In this document: one piece after another, positions 34,549 through 43,783 of the stretch
How positions within the stretch are numbered: position 1 is the first letter of the stretch
Layout of the letters: each line of letters begins with the position of its first letter
Source of the DNA: Paenibacillus periandrae
Lineage (GTDB): Bacteria > Bacillota > Bacilli > Paenibacillales > NBRC-103111
Assembly: GCF_022458865.1 (NCBI RefSeq)
Contig: NZ_JAJNMU010000016.1
Span: 124,001 to 188,000, forward strand
Length of the DNA: 64,000 nucleotides
Reading direction: 5' to 3'
Made by a program: the position numbers and the translations under genes
The notes under the pieces: generated by a model
The model's input: the letters and a program-made list of their open reading frames with translations, nothing else
Told to the model about the DNA's origin: nothing
Databases searched by the model: none

Positions 34549-34881
34549 TTAAAGTTCTGCGCAGCTAATAGATTTCTGAAACCATTGGAGTAAATCGTCC
34601 ACTCCCTGCATCCGATACCTTTTGTCTGTAATACCATGCTGCTTGAGATGTACGATACAAGGCACGCTTTCAATCTTCCAGCTTTGCACAAGCTGCGGGC
34701 AGAAATTAACATTACTTTTTACAATGGGAAGATCAGGCATTAAAGTCATAACGACCTGGAGCATCTTTTCAGTCATTTTACAGGTACCGCACCAAGGGGT
34801 ATATAAATATACGAATTGACTCTCGGATAATAATGTCAGCCTCGTTCGCAGCTGCTGCTCTGTCCATTCCGCTATCTCCAT
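34549..34881 (-). CDS. thioredoxin family protein
   Basis: This 110-residue thioredoxin-fold protein has a CGTC active site in YTPWCGTCKMTEKM and the cis-Pro in KIESVPCIVHL. It is compact and lacks a signal sequence, so it acts in the cytoplasm as a disulfide reductase (YtpP-like). The start is at 34881 because AAAGGGG lies 8 nt ahead; the in-frame start 15 codons earlier would overlap the upstream gene. It is encoded 14 nt upstream of the KapB-like gene. Confidence 0.88.
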   Translation of the reverse strand: MEIAEWTEQQLRTRLTLLSESQFVYLYTPWCGTCKMTEKMLQVVMTLMPDLPIVKSNVNFCPQLVQSWKIESVPCIVHLKQHGITDKRYRMQGVDDLLQWFQKSISCAEL

Positions 34882-34922
34882 GGTGAAAGCCCCTTTCCTG
34901 CAAAATAATGAAAATCTGTCAC

Positions 34923-35447
34923 TCATTCGCTGATTCGTCCATCCAGACGCTCAAGACAGAGGTAGAAATGCTCTAACAGACTCGGAATATCGTCAATATG
35001 CCGCTCATCGAGCTTCTTGACAAATTTAACAACCAGCTTCGATTTCATTTGCCTAGGCTGCTCACCATACTCCATCATGATACATTGTGATAATTGCGGG
35101 CCGACACCCCAGATCTCACCGATCATGGTAGCCGATTCAGAGCAATCCCGTTCGATATCAGCAATCGGAAATACAAAGCTAAGCTCCAGGCTGCAGCCTG
35201 GCTGTTGTTTGGAATCAGCAAGCAGCTCTGCTGCCAAATCAGCGACAGACGCGGTCAGCATGAAGCTGCCTTCAGCTACACCAGCCTCTTTACGAGCCAT
35301 GGTCATGGAGAAGCTACGGGACATGGAGGATAGCTCGATCCGATCTGTTCTTCCAATAATGACGACAGTATCATTCAAGTCCATATCATATACAGCGCCC
35401 TCAAGCACAACCTTTAAATTATCAAAAATCGTTGGGTCAAACATCAT
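34923..35447 (-). CDS. hypothetical protein, 174 residues
   Basis: I do not recognise a family. The start is an ATG at 35447 (a second ATG follows directly) after CAGGAG. The product begins MMFDPTIFDNLKVVLEGAVY and has a mixed alpha/beta pattern, a Ser/Met-rich central region and an acidic helical C-terminus (DDIPSLLEHFYLCLERLDG). It heads the group that continues with the thioredoxin-like and KapB-like genes. Confidence 0.7.
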   Translation of the reverse strand: MMFDPTIFDNLKVVLEGAVYDMDLNDTVVIIGRTDRIELSSMSRSFSMTMARKEAGVAEGSFMLTASVADLAAELLADSKQQPGCSLELSFVFPIADIERDCSESATMIGEIWGVGPQLSQCIMMEYGEQPRQMKSKLVVKFVKKLDERHIDDIPSLLEHFYLCLERLDGRISE

Positions 35448-35542
35448 GTACACTCCTGTTTCAAGATATACCAGCAACTTGTTGGACAAATCCTTACAAA
35501 ATCAGTACAATTGAATCATCAAGAACAAGGAAGGTGTACCTC

Positions 35543-35752
35543 ATGTCCGACGAAACACAATCAAATGATTCCGTACAAGAGCCCAAGAAAATCAGTTTGG
35601 CTGACGCCATTAAAAACAAGCTTGCCCAAAAGAAGCAAGAGCAAGCCGATGATAAGGTGAACGGTCAGCTGCGCGGTGGCAACAGTGCCGTTATGAGAAA
35701 TCAGAACAACAAAAAACCAAATAATCAACGGCGCCGCACCGGAGGCAGTTAA
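35543..35752 (+). CDS. small basic low-complexity protein, 69 residues
   Basis: This is a short protein with an acidic start (MSDETQSNDSVQEPKK), a lysine-rich helix (LADAIKNKLAQKKQEQ) and a basic asparagine/arginine-rich tail (NNKKPNNQRRRTGG). The ATG follows AAGGAAGG. A strong terminator lies 5 nt after the stop codon, which supports a real transcript. It may bind nucleic acid or the ribosome. The function is unknown. Confidence 0.65.
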   Translation: MSDETQSNDSVQEPKKISLADAIKNKLAQKKQEQADDKVNGQLRGGNSAVMRNQNNKKPNNQRRRTGGS

Positions 35753-35756
35753 AGAG

Positions 35757-35793
35757 AAGGATGAGCTATCCAGACAAGCTCATCCTTTTTTTA
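35757..35793 (+). terminator. intrinsic terminator
   Basis: AAGGATGAGCT pairs perfectly with AGCTCATCCTT around a 9-nt loop and is followed by a run of T residues. Confidence 0.92.
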
Positions 35794-35802
35794 TGCTCTC
35801 AA

Positions 35803-37416
35803 TTAAACGTACAGAAGCTCACGTTGTTTTTTTACATCTTCATTTTGCAAATACTCATCATATGTTGTCATTTTGTCAATCAAACCATTTGGAGTAATTT
35901 CCATGATTCGATTGGCTACCGTTTGGATAAACTGATGGTCATGAGATACGAATAACATCGTGCCGTCAAAATCGACCATACCATTATTGAGTGCTGTAAT
36001 CGACTCCAAATCCAAATGGTTCGTAGGCTCATCGAGCAGCAGCACATTCGCACCGCTCATCATCATTTTGGAGAGCATGCAGCGAACCTTTTCTCCCCCG
36101 GACAGCACGCTGGCTTTCTTCAACGCTTCCTCACCAGAGAACAGCATACGGCCTAGGAATCCGCGCAGATATGATTCGTCCTGCTCCTTGGAATATTGGC
36201 GAAGCCAGTCAACCAAATTAATGTCAGTGTCAAAATATGACGCGTTATCCTTCGGAAAATACGCTTGAGTTGTTGTAATGCCCCATGTATATTCCCCAGA
36301 ATCCGCCTCAACTTCACCCATCAGGATTTGAAATAGCAGCGACTTGATATTTCCGTTAGGACCTACAAGCGCAACCTTGTCGCCTTTATTCAAAGTAAAG
36401 CTGATATTGTTCAGCAGCAGTTCGCCTTCAACCGATTTGGTCAGCTTGTCAACAGCCAGCAATTGTTTGCCAGCCTCACGTTCGGGTGAAAACTTGATAA
36501 ATGGATATTTACGTGTAGAAGGCTTAATATCTTCAAAGGTCAGCTTCTCTAACTGCTTCTTACGAGAGGTTGCCTGCTTCGACTTGGATGCATTGGCGCT
36601 AAAGCGTTGAATAAACGCCTCCAGCTCTTTCTTCTTCTCTTCTGTTTTCTTGTTTGACTCGCGGCTCAGCTTCAAAGCCAATTGACTGGATTCGTACCAA
36701 AAATCATAGTTACCGACATAAAGCTGAAGCTTGCTGAAGTCAATATCGGCAATATGCGTACATACCTGATTCAGGAAATGCCGATCATGTGATACAACAA
36801 TAACAGTGCCTTCAAATCGGGAAAGGAAATTTTCCAGCCAGTTGATTGATTCGATGTCCAAATGGTTCGTAGGCTCATCGAGCAGCAAAATATTAGGATT
36901 TCCGAAAAGCGCTTGCGCGAGTAGCACACGAACCTTCTCATTACCGCTCAGTTCCTTCATTTTCTGCTCATGCAGATCCTTATGGATACCCAACCCGATC
37001 AGCAGCTCTGCCGCATCCGACTCCGCTTGCCAGCCGTCCAGATCTTGAAACTCGCCTTCTAATTCTGCCGCACGCATACCGTCTTCCTCGGAGAAATCGG
37101 CTTTGCTGTACAATGCATTTTTCTCTTCCGTAATTTGAAACAGTCTTGCATGGCCCATAATAACCGTTCTCAGAACCTCGATATCATCGAATTCAAAATG
37201 GTCCTGCTTCAGAACCGCCATACGCTCACCCGGAGTAATACTTACTTCTCCTTTGTTAGCATCCAATTCACCGGACAAAATTTTCAAAAATGTCGATTTA
37301 CCTGCTCCGTTAGCACCGATCAATCCGTAGCAATTGCCTGGTGTGAACTTGACGTTAACATCCTCAAACAAAGCCCTTTTACCATATCGTAGTGTTACAT
37401 TAGAAACCGTAATCAT
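35803..37416 (-). CDS. ABC-F family ATPase, YkpA/YbiT-like
   Basis: This 537-residue cytoplasmic protein has two ABC domains joined by the ABC-F linker (SRESNKKTEEKKKELEAFIQ region). ABC1 has a canonical Walker A (GANGAGKST), signature LSGNEK and LLLDEPTNHLD. ABC2 has signature LSGGEKVR and LLLDEPTNHLDLES, but its Walker A reads GPNGNIKSLL, lacking the Gly before Lys. ABC-F proteins act on ribosomes. No membrane partner is expected. The start at 37416 follows GAGTAGGGAA; an upstream ATG 23 codons earlier is unlikely. Confidence 0.9.
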   Translation of the reverse strand: MITVSNVTLRYGKRALFEDVNVKFTPGNCYGLIGANGAGKSTFLKILSGELDANKGEVSITPGERMAVLKQDHFEFDDIEVLRTVIMGHARLFQITEEKNALYSKADFSEEDGMRAAELEGEFQDLDGWQAESDAAELLIGLGIHKDLHEQKMKELSGNEKVRVLLAQALFGNPNILLLDEPTNHLDIESINWLENFLSRFEGTVIVVSHDRHFLNQVCTHIADIDFSKLQLYVGNYDFWYESSQLALKLSRESNKKTEEKKKELEAFIQRFSANASKSKQATSRKKQLEKLTFEDIKPSTRKYPFIKFSPEREAGKQLLAVDKLTKSVEGELLLNNISFTLNKGDKVALVGPNGNIKSLLFQILMGEVEADSGEYTWGITTTQAYFPKDNASYFDTDINLVDWLRQYSKEQDESYLRGFLGRMLFSGEEALKKASVLSGGEKVRCMLSKMMMSGANVLLLDEPTNHLDLESITALNNGMVDFDGTMLFVSHDHQFIQTVANRIMEITPNGLIDKMTTYDEYLQNEDVKKQRELLYV

Positions 37417-37503
37417 CGTATTCCCTACTCTCTTCAATTTGCGATAAAAATAATACCTTGCCATCAAACATAAATTATACCACAAAAACCCTATGCATTC
37501 ACG

Positions 37504-39441
37504 CTATTTACTGTTAGAAATTTGCTCGACCAGCTCGGATAGCTCAGTCCAACGATCCATAGCCTGCTCCAGCTGTGCTGTCAGCTGCTGCTCTTGGGCG
37601 TAAAGATCCTGAATTTTACCGAAATCACTGCCCGCTTGCTCAATGCCCTGCTTGATATGATCAAGCTTTTCTTCAAGCTCTGCGATCTTATCCTCAATCT
37701 GATCCCATTCCCGCTGCTCATTGAAGCTCAGCTTGCGCGCACGCGTACCCTCTTTGCGTTCTGTTCCTGATGCCGATGTATTCGTACTTGCGGCAGGGGC
37801 TGCCTTCTGGGATTGCTGCTTACGTTCATTGGCCAGTACCATTTCCTCTTCCTTGACTGACGCCAAATAATCAGAATAGTTACCTATAAAACGATTGATG
37901 GCACCATCCTCAAAAATAAATAAATGATCCGCTGTTCGATCCAAAAAGTAGCGATCATGGGAAACCGTAATAACAGCTCCAGGGAAATCCTCCAAATATT
38001 CTTCAAGAATCGTGAGCGTCTGAATATCCAGATCATTCGTCGGTTCATCCAGCAGCAGAACATTAGGCTCACCCATCAACGTTCGCAATAGGTACAGCCT
38101 CCGGCGTTCTCCACCTGACAGCCTGCCAATTGGCGTCCACTGCAAAGCTCCAGGGAACAGAAACCGCTCCAGCATTTGTGACGCTGTGATCGATTCACCA
38201 CTGGCTGTACGGATAACCTCGGCACCTTCCTTAATGTATTCAATTACCCGCAGCTTCTCATCCATCTCAACACTTTCCTGTGTGTAGTAGGCTAGCTTGA
38301 CGGTTGTACCCACTTCAATGGAGCCTTCATCCGGCTGCAATCTGCCTGCCAGCATATTGAGCAAAGTCGATTTCCCGCTACCATTAGGACCGATGATCCC
38401 AAGCCGATCGTCCGGCATTACAATATAGCTGAAATCATGTACCAAGGTCCGTCCCTCGAACGATTTGGTCACATTGTCCAGCTCCATTACTTTCTTGCCA
38501 AGACGGCTGGCTCCAAGCGCCATATCCATCTGTGCTGTTGGTCCATCGACCTTCCGATCTCGTAATTCTACAGTCCGATCGATACGGGCTTTCTGTTTCG
38601 TCGTGCGTGCTTTCGCACCTCTACGCAGCCATGCCAGCTCGCGGCGCAGCAAATTTTGGCGCTTATCCTCTTCGGAGGCTTCCCGGTCCAGACGCTCGGC
38701 CTTTTTCTCCAGAAAGGAAGCATAATTGCCCTCATAGCTGTACAGCTTGCCTTTGTCGAGCTCAATGATCCGATTTGTCACCCGATCAAGGAAATACCGG
38801 TCATGCGTGACCAGCAGCAGCGCCCCCTTCCATTTGGACAAAAACTCCTCCAGCCACTCGACGGTGGAATGATCAATATGGTTCGTAGGCTCATCAAGAA
38901 TGAGCAGATCTGCAGGCTGAATCAGAACTCTTGCCATGGCAACGCGCTTACGCTGTCCACCCGAGAGAAGACCGACCTTTTGCGAAAAGTTGACAATACC
39001 GAGCCGTGTTAATACGGTTTTGGCCGTCGTGCTGGCCTCCCACGCATTCAACGTATCCATACGATGCTGAACAGCAAACAATCGTTCCTGCAGCTTTTCA
39101 TTTTCCGGCTCCGCCTGTAAGGCTTCAAGTGCCACCTCATATTCGCGGAGTGTCTGCATCATCGGCGTGTCGCCATAAAACACTTGCTCCAGAACCGTAG
39201 ACTCCTTATCGAACTGTGGGTTTTGCGGCAAATATTCCGCTCTAAAATGATTGGAATGCGACATTTTACCCGAATCGACGGGCTCAAGACCTGCTATCGC
39301 TTTTAGCAAGGAGGATTTGCCGGTTCCATTGACACCTACCAGGCCAATCCGTTGTCTCTCGTCAATACCGAAGGTCAGGTCATCAAACAGCACCTTTTCT
39401 CCATAGCTTTTATGAAAATGTTCAATAGATAAAATATTCAA
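37504..39441 (-). CDS. ABC-F family ATPase, Uup/YfmR-like
   Basis: This 645-residue protein has two ABC domains (Walker A GVNGTGKSS and GPNGSGKST; signatures LSGGQRKR and LSGGERRR; LILDEPTNHID and LLLDEPTNDLD) and a C-terminal coiled coil (IEDKIAELEEKLDHIKQGI). The coiled-coil tail and size match the Uup/YfmR subgroup, implicated in resolving stalled ribosomes and, for Uup, precise transposon excision. It follows the M42 peptidase gene by 3 nt on the same strand. Confidence 0.92.
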   Translation of the reverse strand: MNILSIEHFHKSYGEKVLFDDLTFGIDERQRIGLVGVNGTGKSSLLKAIAGLEPVDSGKMSHSNHFRAEYLPQNPQFDKESTVLEQVFYGDTPMMQTLREYEVALEALQAEPENEKLQERLFAVQHRMDTLNAWEASTTAKTVLTRLGIVNFSQKVGLLSGGQRKRVAMARVLIQPADLLILDEPTNHIDHSTVEWLEEFLSKWKGALLLVTHDRYFLDRVTNRIIELDKGKLYSYEGNYASFLEKKAERLDREASEEDKRQNLLRRELAWLRRGAKARTTKQKARIDRTVELRDRKVDGPTAQMDMALGASRLGKKVMELDNVTKSFEGRTLVHDFSYIVMPDDRLGIIGPNGSGKSTLLNMLAGRLQPDEGSIEVGTTVKLAYYTQESVEMDEKLRVIEYIKEGAEVIRTASGESITASQMLERFLFPGALQWTPIGRLSGGERRRLYLLRTLMGEPNVLLLDEPTNDLDIQTLTILEEYLEDFPGAVITVSHDRYFLDRTADHLFIFEDGAINRFIGNYSDYLASVKEEEMVLANERKQQSQKAAPAASTNTSASGTERKEGTRARKLSFNEQREWDQIEDKIAELEEKLDHIKQGIEQAGSDFGKIQDLYAQEQQLTAQLEQAMDRWTELSELVEQISNSK

Positions 39442-39444
39442 TGG

Positions 39445-40512
39445 TTACAGCTCCTTTGATTCTTGAATTGCGTTAGGTTCCATGATGTATGCGGCCAGCA
39501 ATGCGATCGTACCGATGATGGCTTCACGGTGGGTTCGTTCCATCCCATGGGAAGCGTGCACACCAGGCCCGATCAATGCCGCCCTAATATTACTTCCGCC
39601 GCGCAGAGCAGCCGTTGCATCCGAGCCATATTGCGGGTATATATCCACAGCATGTTTGATCCCGTCACGCTTGGCAAGCTCGATCAGCTTCGAGGTCATC
39701 TGGTAATCGTAAGGTCCGGATGAATCCTTTGCACATATCGACACATCGAATTCGGTACATGTTAGATCCTCACCCATAGCTCCCATATCAACAGCCAGCA
39801 GCTCGTCAATATCCGGAGGCAAATAGGCGGCACCGTGCCCCACCTCTTCATAAGTACTGATCAGCAGCTTCAAGGTATGCGCAGGTGTGATCTTGTTTCT
39901 GTGAAGCAGCTCCAGCAGCCCGAATAGCGCAGCGACTCCCGCTTTATCGTCCAAGTGCCGGGATTTGATGAAGCCATTATCCATCGATTTCACCCGCGGG
40001 TCAAAGGAAATAAAATCTCCGGTTCCGATTCCAAGCTTATGCACATCCTCTGCACTGCTTACCGGTTCGTCTAATCGTATTTCCATCGCAGCCTCATCAC
40101 GCTTCAAATCTCGCGCATCCGGATACACATGAACCGAAGGTTTTGTCGTCAGGATCGTGCCCTCATAGGTACGTCCATCTCGGGTGTGGATCTGACAATA
40201 TTCATTTTCAATAGCGTTCATCATGTAGCCGCCAACAGGTGTCAAGCGCAGCATGCCGCTTGGCTTAATGGATCGAACCATCGCCCCCAAGGTATCGACA
40301 TGTCCCGACAACCCGATCACGCGCGCAGGATTGGCTCCCGGTACTGTGATCAAGCCCGCACCTTTTTTCGTATAGCTCATCGCAAATCCCAGCTTCTTCG
40401 CTTCCTGCTCGACAAAACTCATAATCGTACCACAATATCCGCTAGGACTCGGTATGTTCAGCAGCTGCTCGAGCAGCTGAATGACGTAGCTCTGGTTTAT
40501 TTGCGCTTTCAT
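39445..40512 (-). CDS. M42 family metallopeptidase (glutamyl aminopeptidase-like)
   Basis: This 355-residue dinuclear-zinc aminopeptidase has the metal-binding motifs GLSGHVDTLGAM, RHLDDKAGVA, the catalytic Glu pair in STYEEVGHGAA, and a final HASHGMERTH. The order and spacing are those of the M42 tetrahedral (TET) aminopeptidases. The start at 40512 follows AGGAGGCAACAGG; a longer start 23 codons upstream is not supported. It is encoded with the Uup-like ABC-F gene. Confidence 0.93.
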   Translation of the reverse strand: MKAQINQSYVIQLLEQLLNIPSPSGYCGTIMSFVEQEAKKLGFAMSYTKKGAGLITVPGANPARVIGLSGHVDTLGAMVRSIKPSGMLRLTPVGGYMMNAIENEYCQIHTRDGRTYEGTILTTKPSVHVYPDARDLKRDEAAMEIRLDEPVSSAEDVHKLGIGTGDFISFDPRVKSMDNGFIKSRHLDDKAGVAALFGLLELLHRNKITPAHTLKLLISTYEEVGHGAAYLPPDIDELLAVDMGAMGEDLTCTEFDVSICAKDSSGPYDYQMTSKLIELAKRDGIKHAVDIYPQYGSDATAALRGGSNIRAALIGPGVHASHGMERTHREAIIGTIALLAAYIMEPNAIQESKEL

Positions 40513-40609
40513 CCTGTTGCCTCCTGCAATTAATAGTCTTAATAAATTTGCGTCAAATACTGTTTTCATGTAAGCTAGCATTTGTATAAATAAAGGAGGA
40601 ATAACCCCT

Positions 40610-40939
40610 ATGTCCGAAGTACTAGCACCAAAAACCTGTACAATTGAACGTCTGGTTACTGTTGACGAAGATGTGAAGAAAGTGATCAGCGGCGAAAAAA
40701 CCGCTACCCGCAGAAACGGACGTTATGCCGATATCGGTGAAATTATGGAGCTTCAAGGCCATAAATTTGAGGTTCACAAGGTGTACCAGCAAAGCTTGGG
40801 TGAATTGACCGATGAGGCCGTTCAAGCCGAAGGCTTTGAAAACGTGGAAAGCTACAAAAACTACATTCTCGGCATGCACGCTGGAATGCCTTGGTTACCG
40901 CATATGAAAGTATGGGTTCACGAGTTCCGCGCCTTGTAA
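40610..40939 (+). CDS. ASCH domain protein
   Basis: This 109-residue protein has the ASCH beta-barrel signature: VISGEKTATRRNGRYADIGE near the start (with the GEKT..RR motif) and a C-terminal HMKVWVHEFRAL strand. ASCH proteins bind RNA or modified nucleosides, and some are amidohydrolases. AAAGGAGG precedes the ATG. It is monocistronic with its own terminator. Confidence 0.85.
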   Translation: MSEVLAPKTCTIERLVTVDEDVKKVISGEKTATRRNGRYADIGEIMELQGHKFEVHKVYQQSLGELTDEAVQAEGFENVESYKNYILGMHAGMPWLPHMKVWVHEFRAL

Positions 40940-40954
40940 AGCTGCGAATACCAA

Positions 40955-40998
40955 AAACAGTGTAGTACTCATCTAAATGAATGCTACACTGTTTAATT
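40955..40998 (+). terminator. intrinsic terminator of the ASCH gene
   Basis: AAACAGTGTAG pairs with CTACACTGTTT across an 18-nt loop and continues AATTTATC. It also covers an ATG that could otherwise be mistaken for the start of the next gene. Confidence 0.75.
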
Positions 40999-41025
40999 TA
41001 TCTTTTCAAGTTTGGAGGCTTCATC

Positions 41026-41457
41026 TTGTATTTATGGCTCATCTTTATTCATGCCGTTAGTGCTATGGTTTCTATCGGTCCCTTTTTTGTGCTCATTCCT
41101 ATGCTTTCCAAACTTCGGACTGCTGAGGGTGCCGTATTGAATTCCTATCTGGATTCATTTCATTTTACTGTTCGATTATCCAAGCATACCGGCCATGTTC
41201 TAGTTGCCTCAGGGCTGCTCCTGATGTGGCTTGGCGGCTGGCCCTGGAGCACACCCTGGATAGCCGGTACGTTTATTGTCCTGTTTGCTTCATTGCTTTT
41301 TATGGCTCGTGCTTTTTCACCGACGATTCGCAAGCTGCGGCAACCGGAGCATGATCGACATTATCTCGTTAACAAGCTCTCCAGAGCTTTGTATATGTAT
41401 ATGTTTGTCCTGTTTGTTATGTTATGGCTGATGATCATGAAGCCGACTCTGTGGTGA
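41026..41457 (+). CDS. four-helix integral membrane protein (DUF2269-like)
   Basis: This 143-residue protein has four predicted helices (WLIFIHAVSAMVSIGPFFVL; HTGHVLVASGLLLMWLGG; WIAGTFIVLFASLLFMARA; MYMFVLFVMLWLMIM). The overall pattern resembles the DUF2269 family of unknown function. The start is placed at a TTG at 41026 because TTTGGAGG lies 7 nt before it. An ATG 45 nt earlier sits inside a terminator hairpin. Confidence 0.75.
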   Translation: MYLWLIFIHAVSAMVSIGPFFVLIPMLSKLRTAEGAVLNSYLDSFHFTVRLSKHTGHVLVASGLLLMWLGGWPWSTPWIAGTFIVLFASLLFMARAFSPTIRKLRQPEHDRHYLVNKLSRALYMYMFVLFVMLWLMIMKPTLW

Positions 41458-41485
41458 TGCAGAATTCACCAGAGTCGGTTTTTTT
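41443..41485 (+). terminator. intrinsic terminator overlapping the stop codon
   Basis: CCGACTC...GGTG pairs with CACC.GAGTCGG and is followed by seven T residues. The stem includes the last codons of the membrane protein gene. The T run meets the end of the convergent Dabb gene. Confidence 0.88.
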
Positions 41486-41774
41486 ATGATTGATAATCGA
41501 CGCAAACGCTGGTTCCATCCAGCACTTCTTTCATGTGCTTCTTTACTTCCAGGTGCAGAGGATGACCATCATATGCAGATAAATCTTCCAAGGAATCAAA
41601 TTTTGTAACCAGGGCAATGTCGTATGAACGATCCTGATGCAAAATGTCCAATCCCACTTCAATATGCTTAAGAACCGGAATTTTACCTTCCATGTTGGTA
41701 AGTACCTGTGCAGTTGCTTGAATGGATTCAGGACTTCGGTCCTTTAGTTTGAAAAATACGATGTGAGTGATCAT
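41484..41774 (-). CDS. Dabb family stress-responsive alpha/beta-barrel protein
   Basis: This 96-residue dimeric ferredoxin-like protein begins MITHIVFFKLKDRSPESIQ and has the YDIALVTKFDSLEDLSAYDG core and HMKEVLDGTSVCVDY end, diagnostic of the Dabb family. Family members are small enzymes or binding proteins, some induced by stress. AGGAGG precedes the ATG. It is monocistronic. Confidence 0.9.
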   Translation of the reverse strand: MITHIVFFKLKDRSPESIQATAQVLTNMEGKIPVLKHIEVGLDILHQDRSYDIALVTKFDSLEDLSAYDGHPLHLEVKKHMKEVLDGTSVCVDYQS

Positions 41775-41817
41775 TAAAATTCCTCCTATTACCCTGTTTA
41801 GGGTTGAAATTGTTTAC

Positions 41818-42075
41818 CCTCCCAAACCCTCCCTATAGGGAGGGCTCCAAAGGACTTTGCCCTCTGGACTCCCTAGCTGGAAGAGAGACGTTAGTGTTCT
41901 CGGAGCGCTTTTCGTCCCTACGGGACACGCTTGGGTTTGGGTGTTATGGGCTGTGTGATGGGTGGTACTTTGGTATTCTCGGGGCGCTTTCGTCCCTATG
42001 GGACACGCTTGGGTTTGGATGTGTTTAATAAACCACTTGTTGGGCTCGCTTTATCCCGCTGGGACACGCTTAGCA
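41818..42075. repeat. non-coding region with three degenerate repeats
   Basis: Copies at 41897-41940 and 41976-42018 share TTCTCGG.GCGCTTT.CGTC, CCTA.GGGACACGC and TTGGGTTTGG, 79 nt apart. A third diverged copy (42042-42073) keeps CGCTTTATCCCGCTGGGACA. A perfect palindrome CCCTCCCTATAGGGAGGG lies at the left end (about 41829-41846). No gene is seen in 41775-42171. Confidence 0.65.
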
Positions 42076-42171
42076 CTTTGTGTTGTAGGATAGTACACCG
42101 CTGCCAGTTGATTGCTTACTTTAATTAAACTCTCTTACTGCCTGTTCCTTACTACCTACCTTTTACTATTG

Positions 42172-43731
42172 TTACTGAACTAAAGCTTTGCTGGACCATT
42201 CTTCGACGTCCCAAACTTTGGTTACCCAATCTTCGTAGAAATCGGGTTCGTGGCAGACCAGCAAAACGGTGCCTTTAAAAGCTTTGAGCGCACGTTTCAG
42301 TTCATCCTTGGCTGCTACATCCAAATGGTTTGTAGGTTCATCGAATAGAATCCAGTTACTTTCGCGCAGCAGCAGCTTGCATAACCGGACTTTGGCTTGT
42401 TCGCCTCCGCTCAGCATGCTCATAGGACGCGTTATATGCTCGTTTTTCAAGCCGCAGCGAGCAAGAGCGCCGCGCACTTCATTTTGACTCATATGGGAAA
42501 ACTCATTCCACACATCATCGATAGGGGTCATGTTCGGCGCTTTAACTTCCTGTTCGAAATAAGCAGGGAACAGAAAATCGCCACGGTAGGTTTTGCCACC
42601 AAATGCAGGAACCTTCCCGATGATCGTTTTGAGCAGCGTTGATTTACCAACCCCGTTACAGCCGACAATGGCGATTTTATCACCGCGTTCAATGATCATA
42701 TTCATTTCAGGCAGCAGTGCTCGATCATAACCGATAACCAGCTTTTCGCCTTCAAATACGACCTTCCCGCTTGATCTTGCATCCTTGAATTGAAATACCG
42801 GTTTGGCTGCGGTTTCCGGGCGGTCTATGCGATCTACCTTTTGCAGCTGCTTTTCGCGGCTTTTAGCTCGACCAGAAGTTGATGCACGCGCCTTGTTACG
42901 TTGAATGAAGTCCTCTTGCTTTTTAATATATTCTTTCTGCTTTTCATAAGCATCGAGATGCTGCTGTTTATTAGCATCGGCCATTTGCAAAAACTTCTCG
43001 TAATTAGCCGTGTAACGGGTCAGCTTGGAGAATTCCAAATGATACACGATGTTAACAACCTTATTCATAAATTCCGTATCATGTGAAATCAACATAAAGG
43101 CGTACGGATAGTTTTGCAAATAATTCGTTAACCAATCGATATGCTCAACATCCAGATAGTTTGTAGGCTCATCGAGCAGCAGCGCCGTTGGTTGTTCGAG
43201 CAGCAGCTTGGCCAACAGAACCTTTGTCCGTTGTCCACCGCTAAGCTGGGATACATCGCGATCCAACCCGATAGCATCCAGACCCAGACCATTGGCCATT
43301 TCTTCAACCTTGGAATCGAGCAGATAAAAACCACTGTTTTCCAAACGGTCCTGAATTTCACCCATTTGCTCCAACAAGAGCTCCAGCTTATCCGGATCGG
43401 CGTCACCCATCTGCTCCGTGATCAGAAGCATTTCTTTTTCCTGCTCGTATAACGATAAAAAAGCATCCTTAAGCACATCTCGGATTGTTTTGCCGGGCGT
43501 CAGCTTCGTGTGCTGGTCCAAATAGCTGTAATGAACTCGCGGTGTCCACTCCACTTTCCCTTGATCCTTCAGTAATTGTCCAGTCAATATATTCATCAGC
43601 GTAGATTTGCCCACACCATTTGCGCCCACAATGCCAACATGCTCTCCTGCAAGTAAACGAAAAGATACTTCTTTAAATAATACCCGATCACCAAAGCTAT
43701 GGCTTAAATCTTCTACAGTCAACAAACTCAT
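42172..43731 (-). CDS. ABC-F family ATPase, YfmM-like
   Basis: This 519-residue soluble protein has two ABC domains (Walker A GANGVGKST and GCNGVGKST; signatures LSGGQRTK and LSGGEQAK; LLLDEPTNYLD and LFDEPTNHLD) and an inter-domain linker rich in charged residues (EYIKKQEDFIQRNKARAS). Length and linker match the YfmM subgroup. It is the third ABC-F gene within 8 kb. The ribosome site (AGGAG) is about 14 nt from the ATG, unusually far. Confidence 0.9.
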   Translation of the reverse strand: MSLLTVEDLSHSFGDRVLFKEVSFRLLAGEHVGIVGANGVGKSTLMNILTGQLLKDQGKVEWTPRVHYSYLDQHTKLTPGKTIRDVLKDAFLSLYEQEKEMLLITEQMGDADPDKLELLLEQMGEIQDRLENSGFYLLDSKVEEMANGLGLDAIGLDRDVSQLSGGQRTKVLLAKLLLEQPTALLLDEPTNYLDVEHIDWLTNYLQNYPYAFMLISHDTEFMNKVVNIVYHLEFSKLTRYTANYEKFLQMADANKQQHLDAYEKQKEYIKKQEDFIQRNKARASTSGRAKSREKQLQKVDRIDRPETAAKPVFQFKDARSSGKVVFEGEKLVIGYDRALLPEMNMIIERGDKIAIVGCNGVGKSTLLKTIIGKVPAFGGKTYRGDFLFPAYFEQEVKAPNMTPIDDVWNEFSHMSQNEVRGALARCGLKNEHITRPMSMLSGGEQAKVRLCKLLLRESNWILFDEPTNHLDVAAKDELKRALKAFKGTVLLVCHEPDFYEDWVTKVWDVEEWSSKALVQ

Positions 43732-43783
43732 TGCGTTTCGAATGGCTCCTGTCCAGTAATAAAATGTGTGACAGTTTATTATA

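Noticed and set aside
40981..41025. ATG at 40981 as the start of the four-helix membrane protein
   Set aside because: It lies in the terminator stem of the preceding gene, and a TTG at 41026 has a strong ribosome site.
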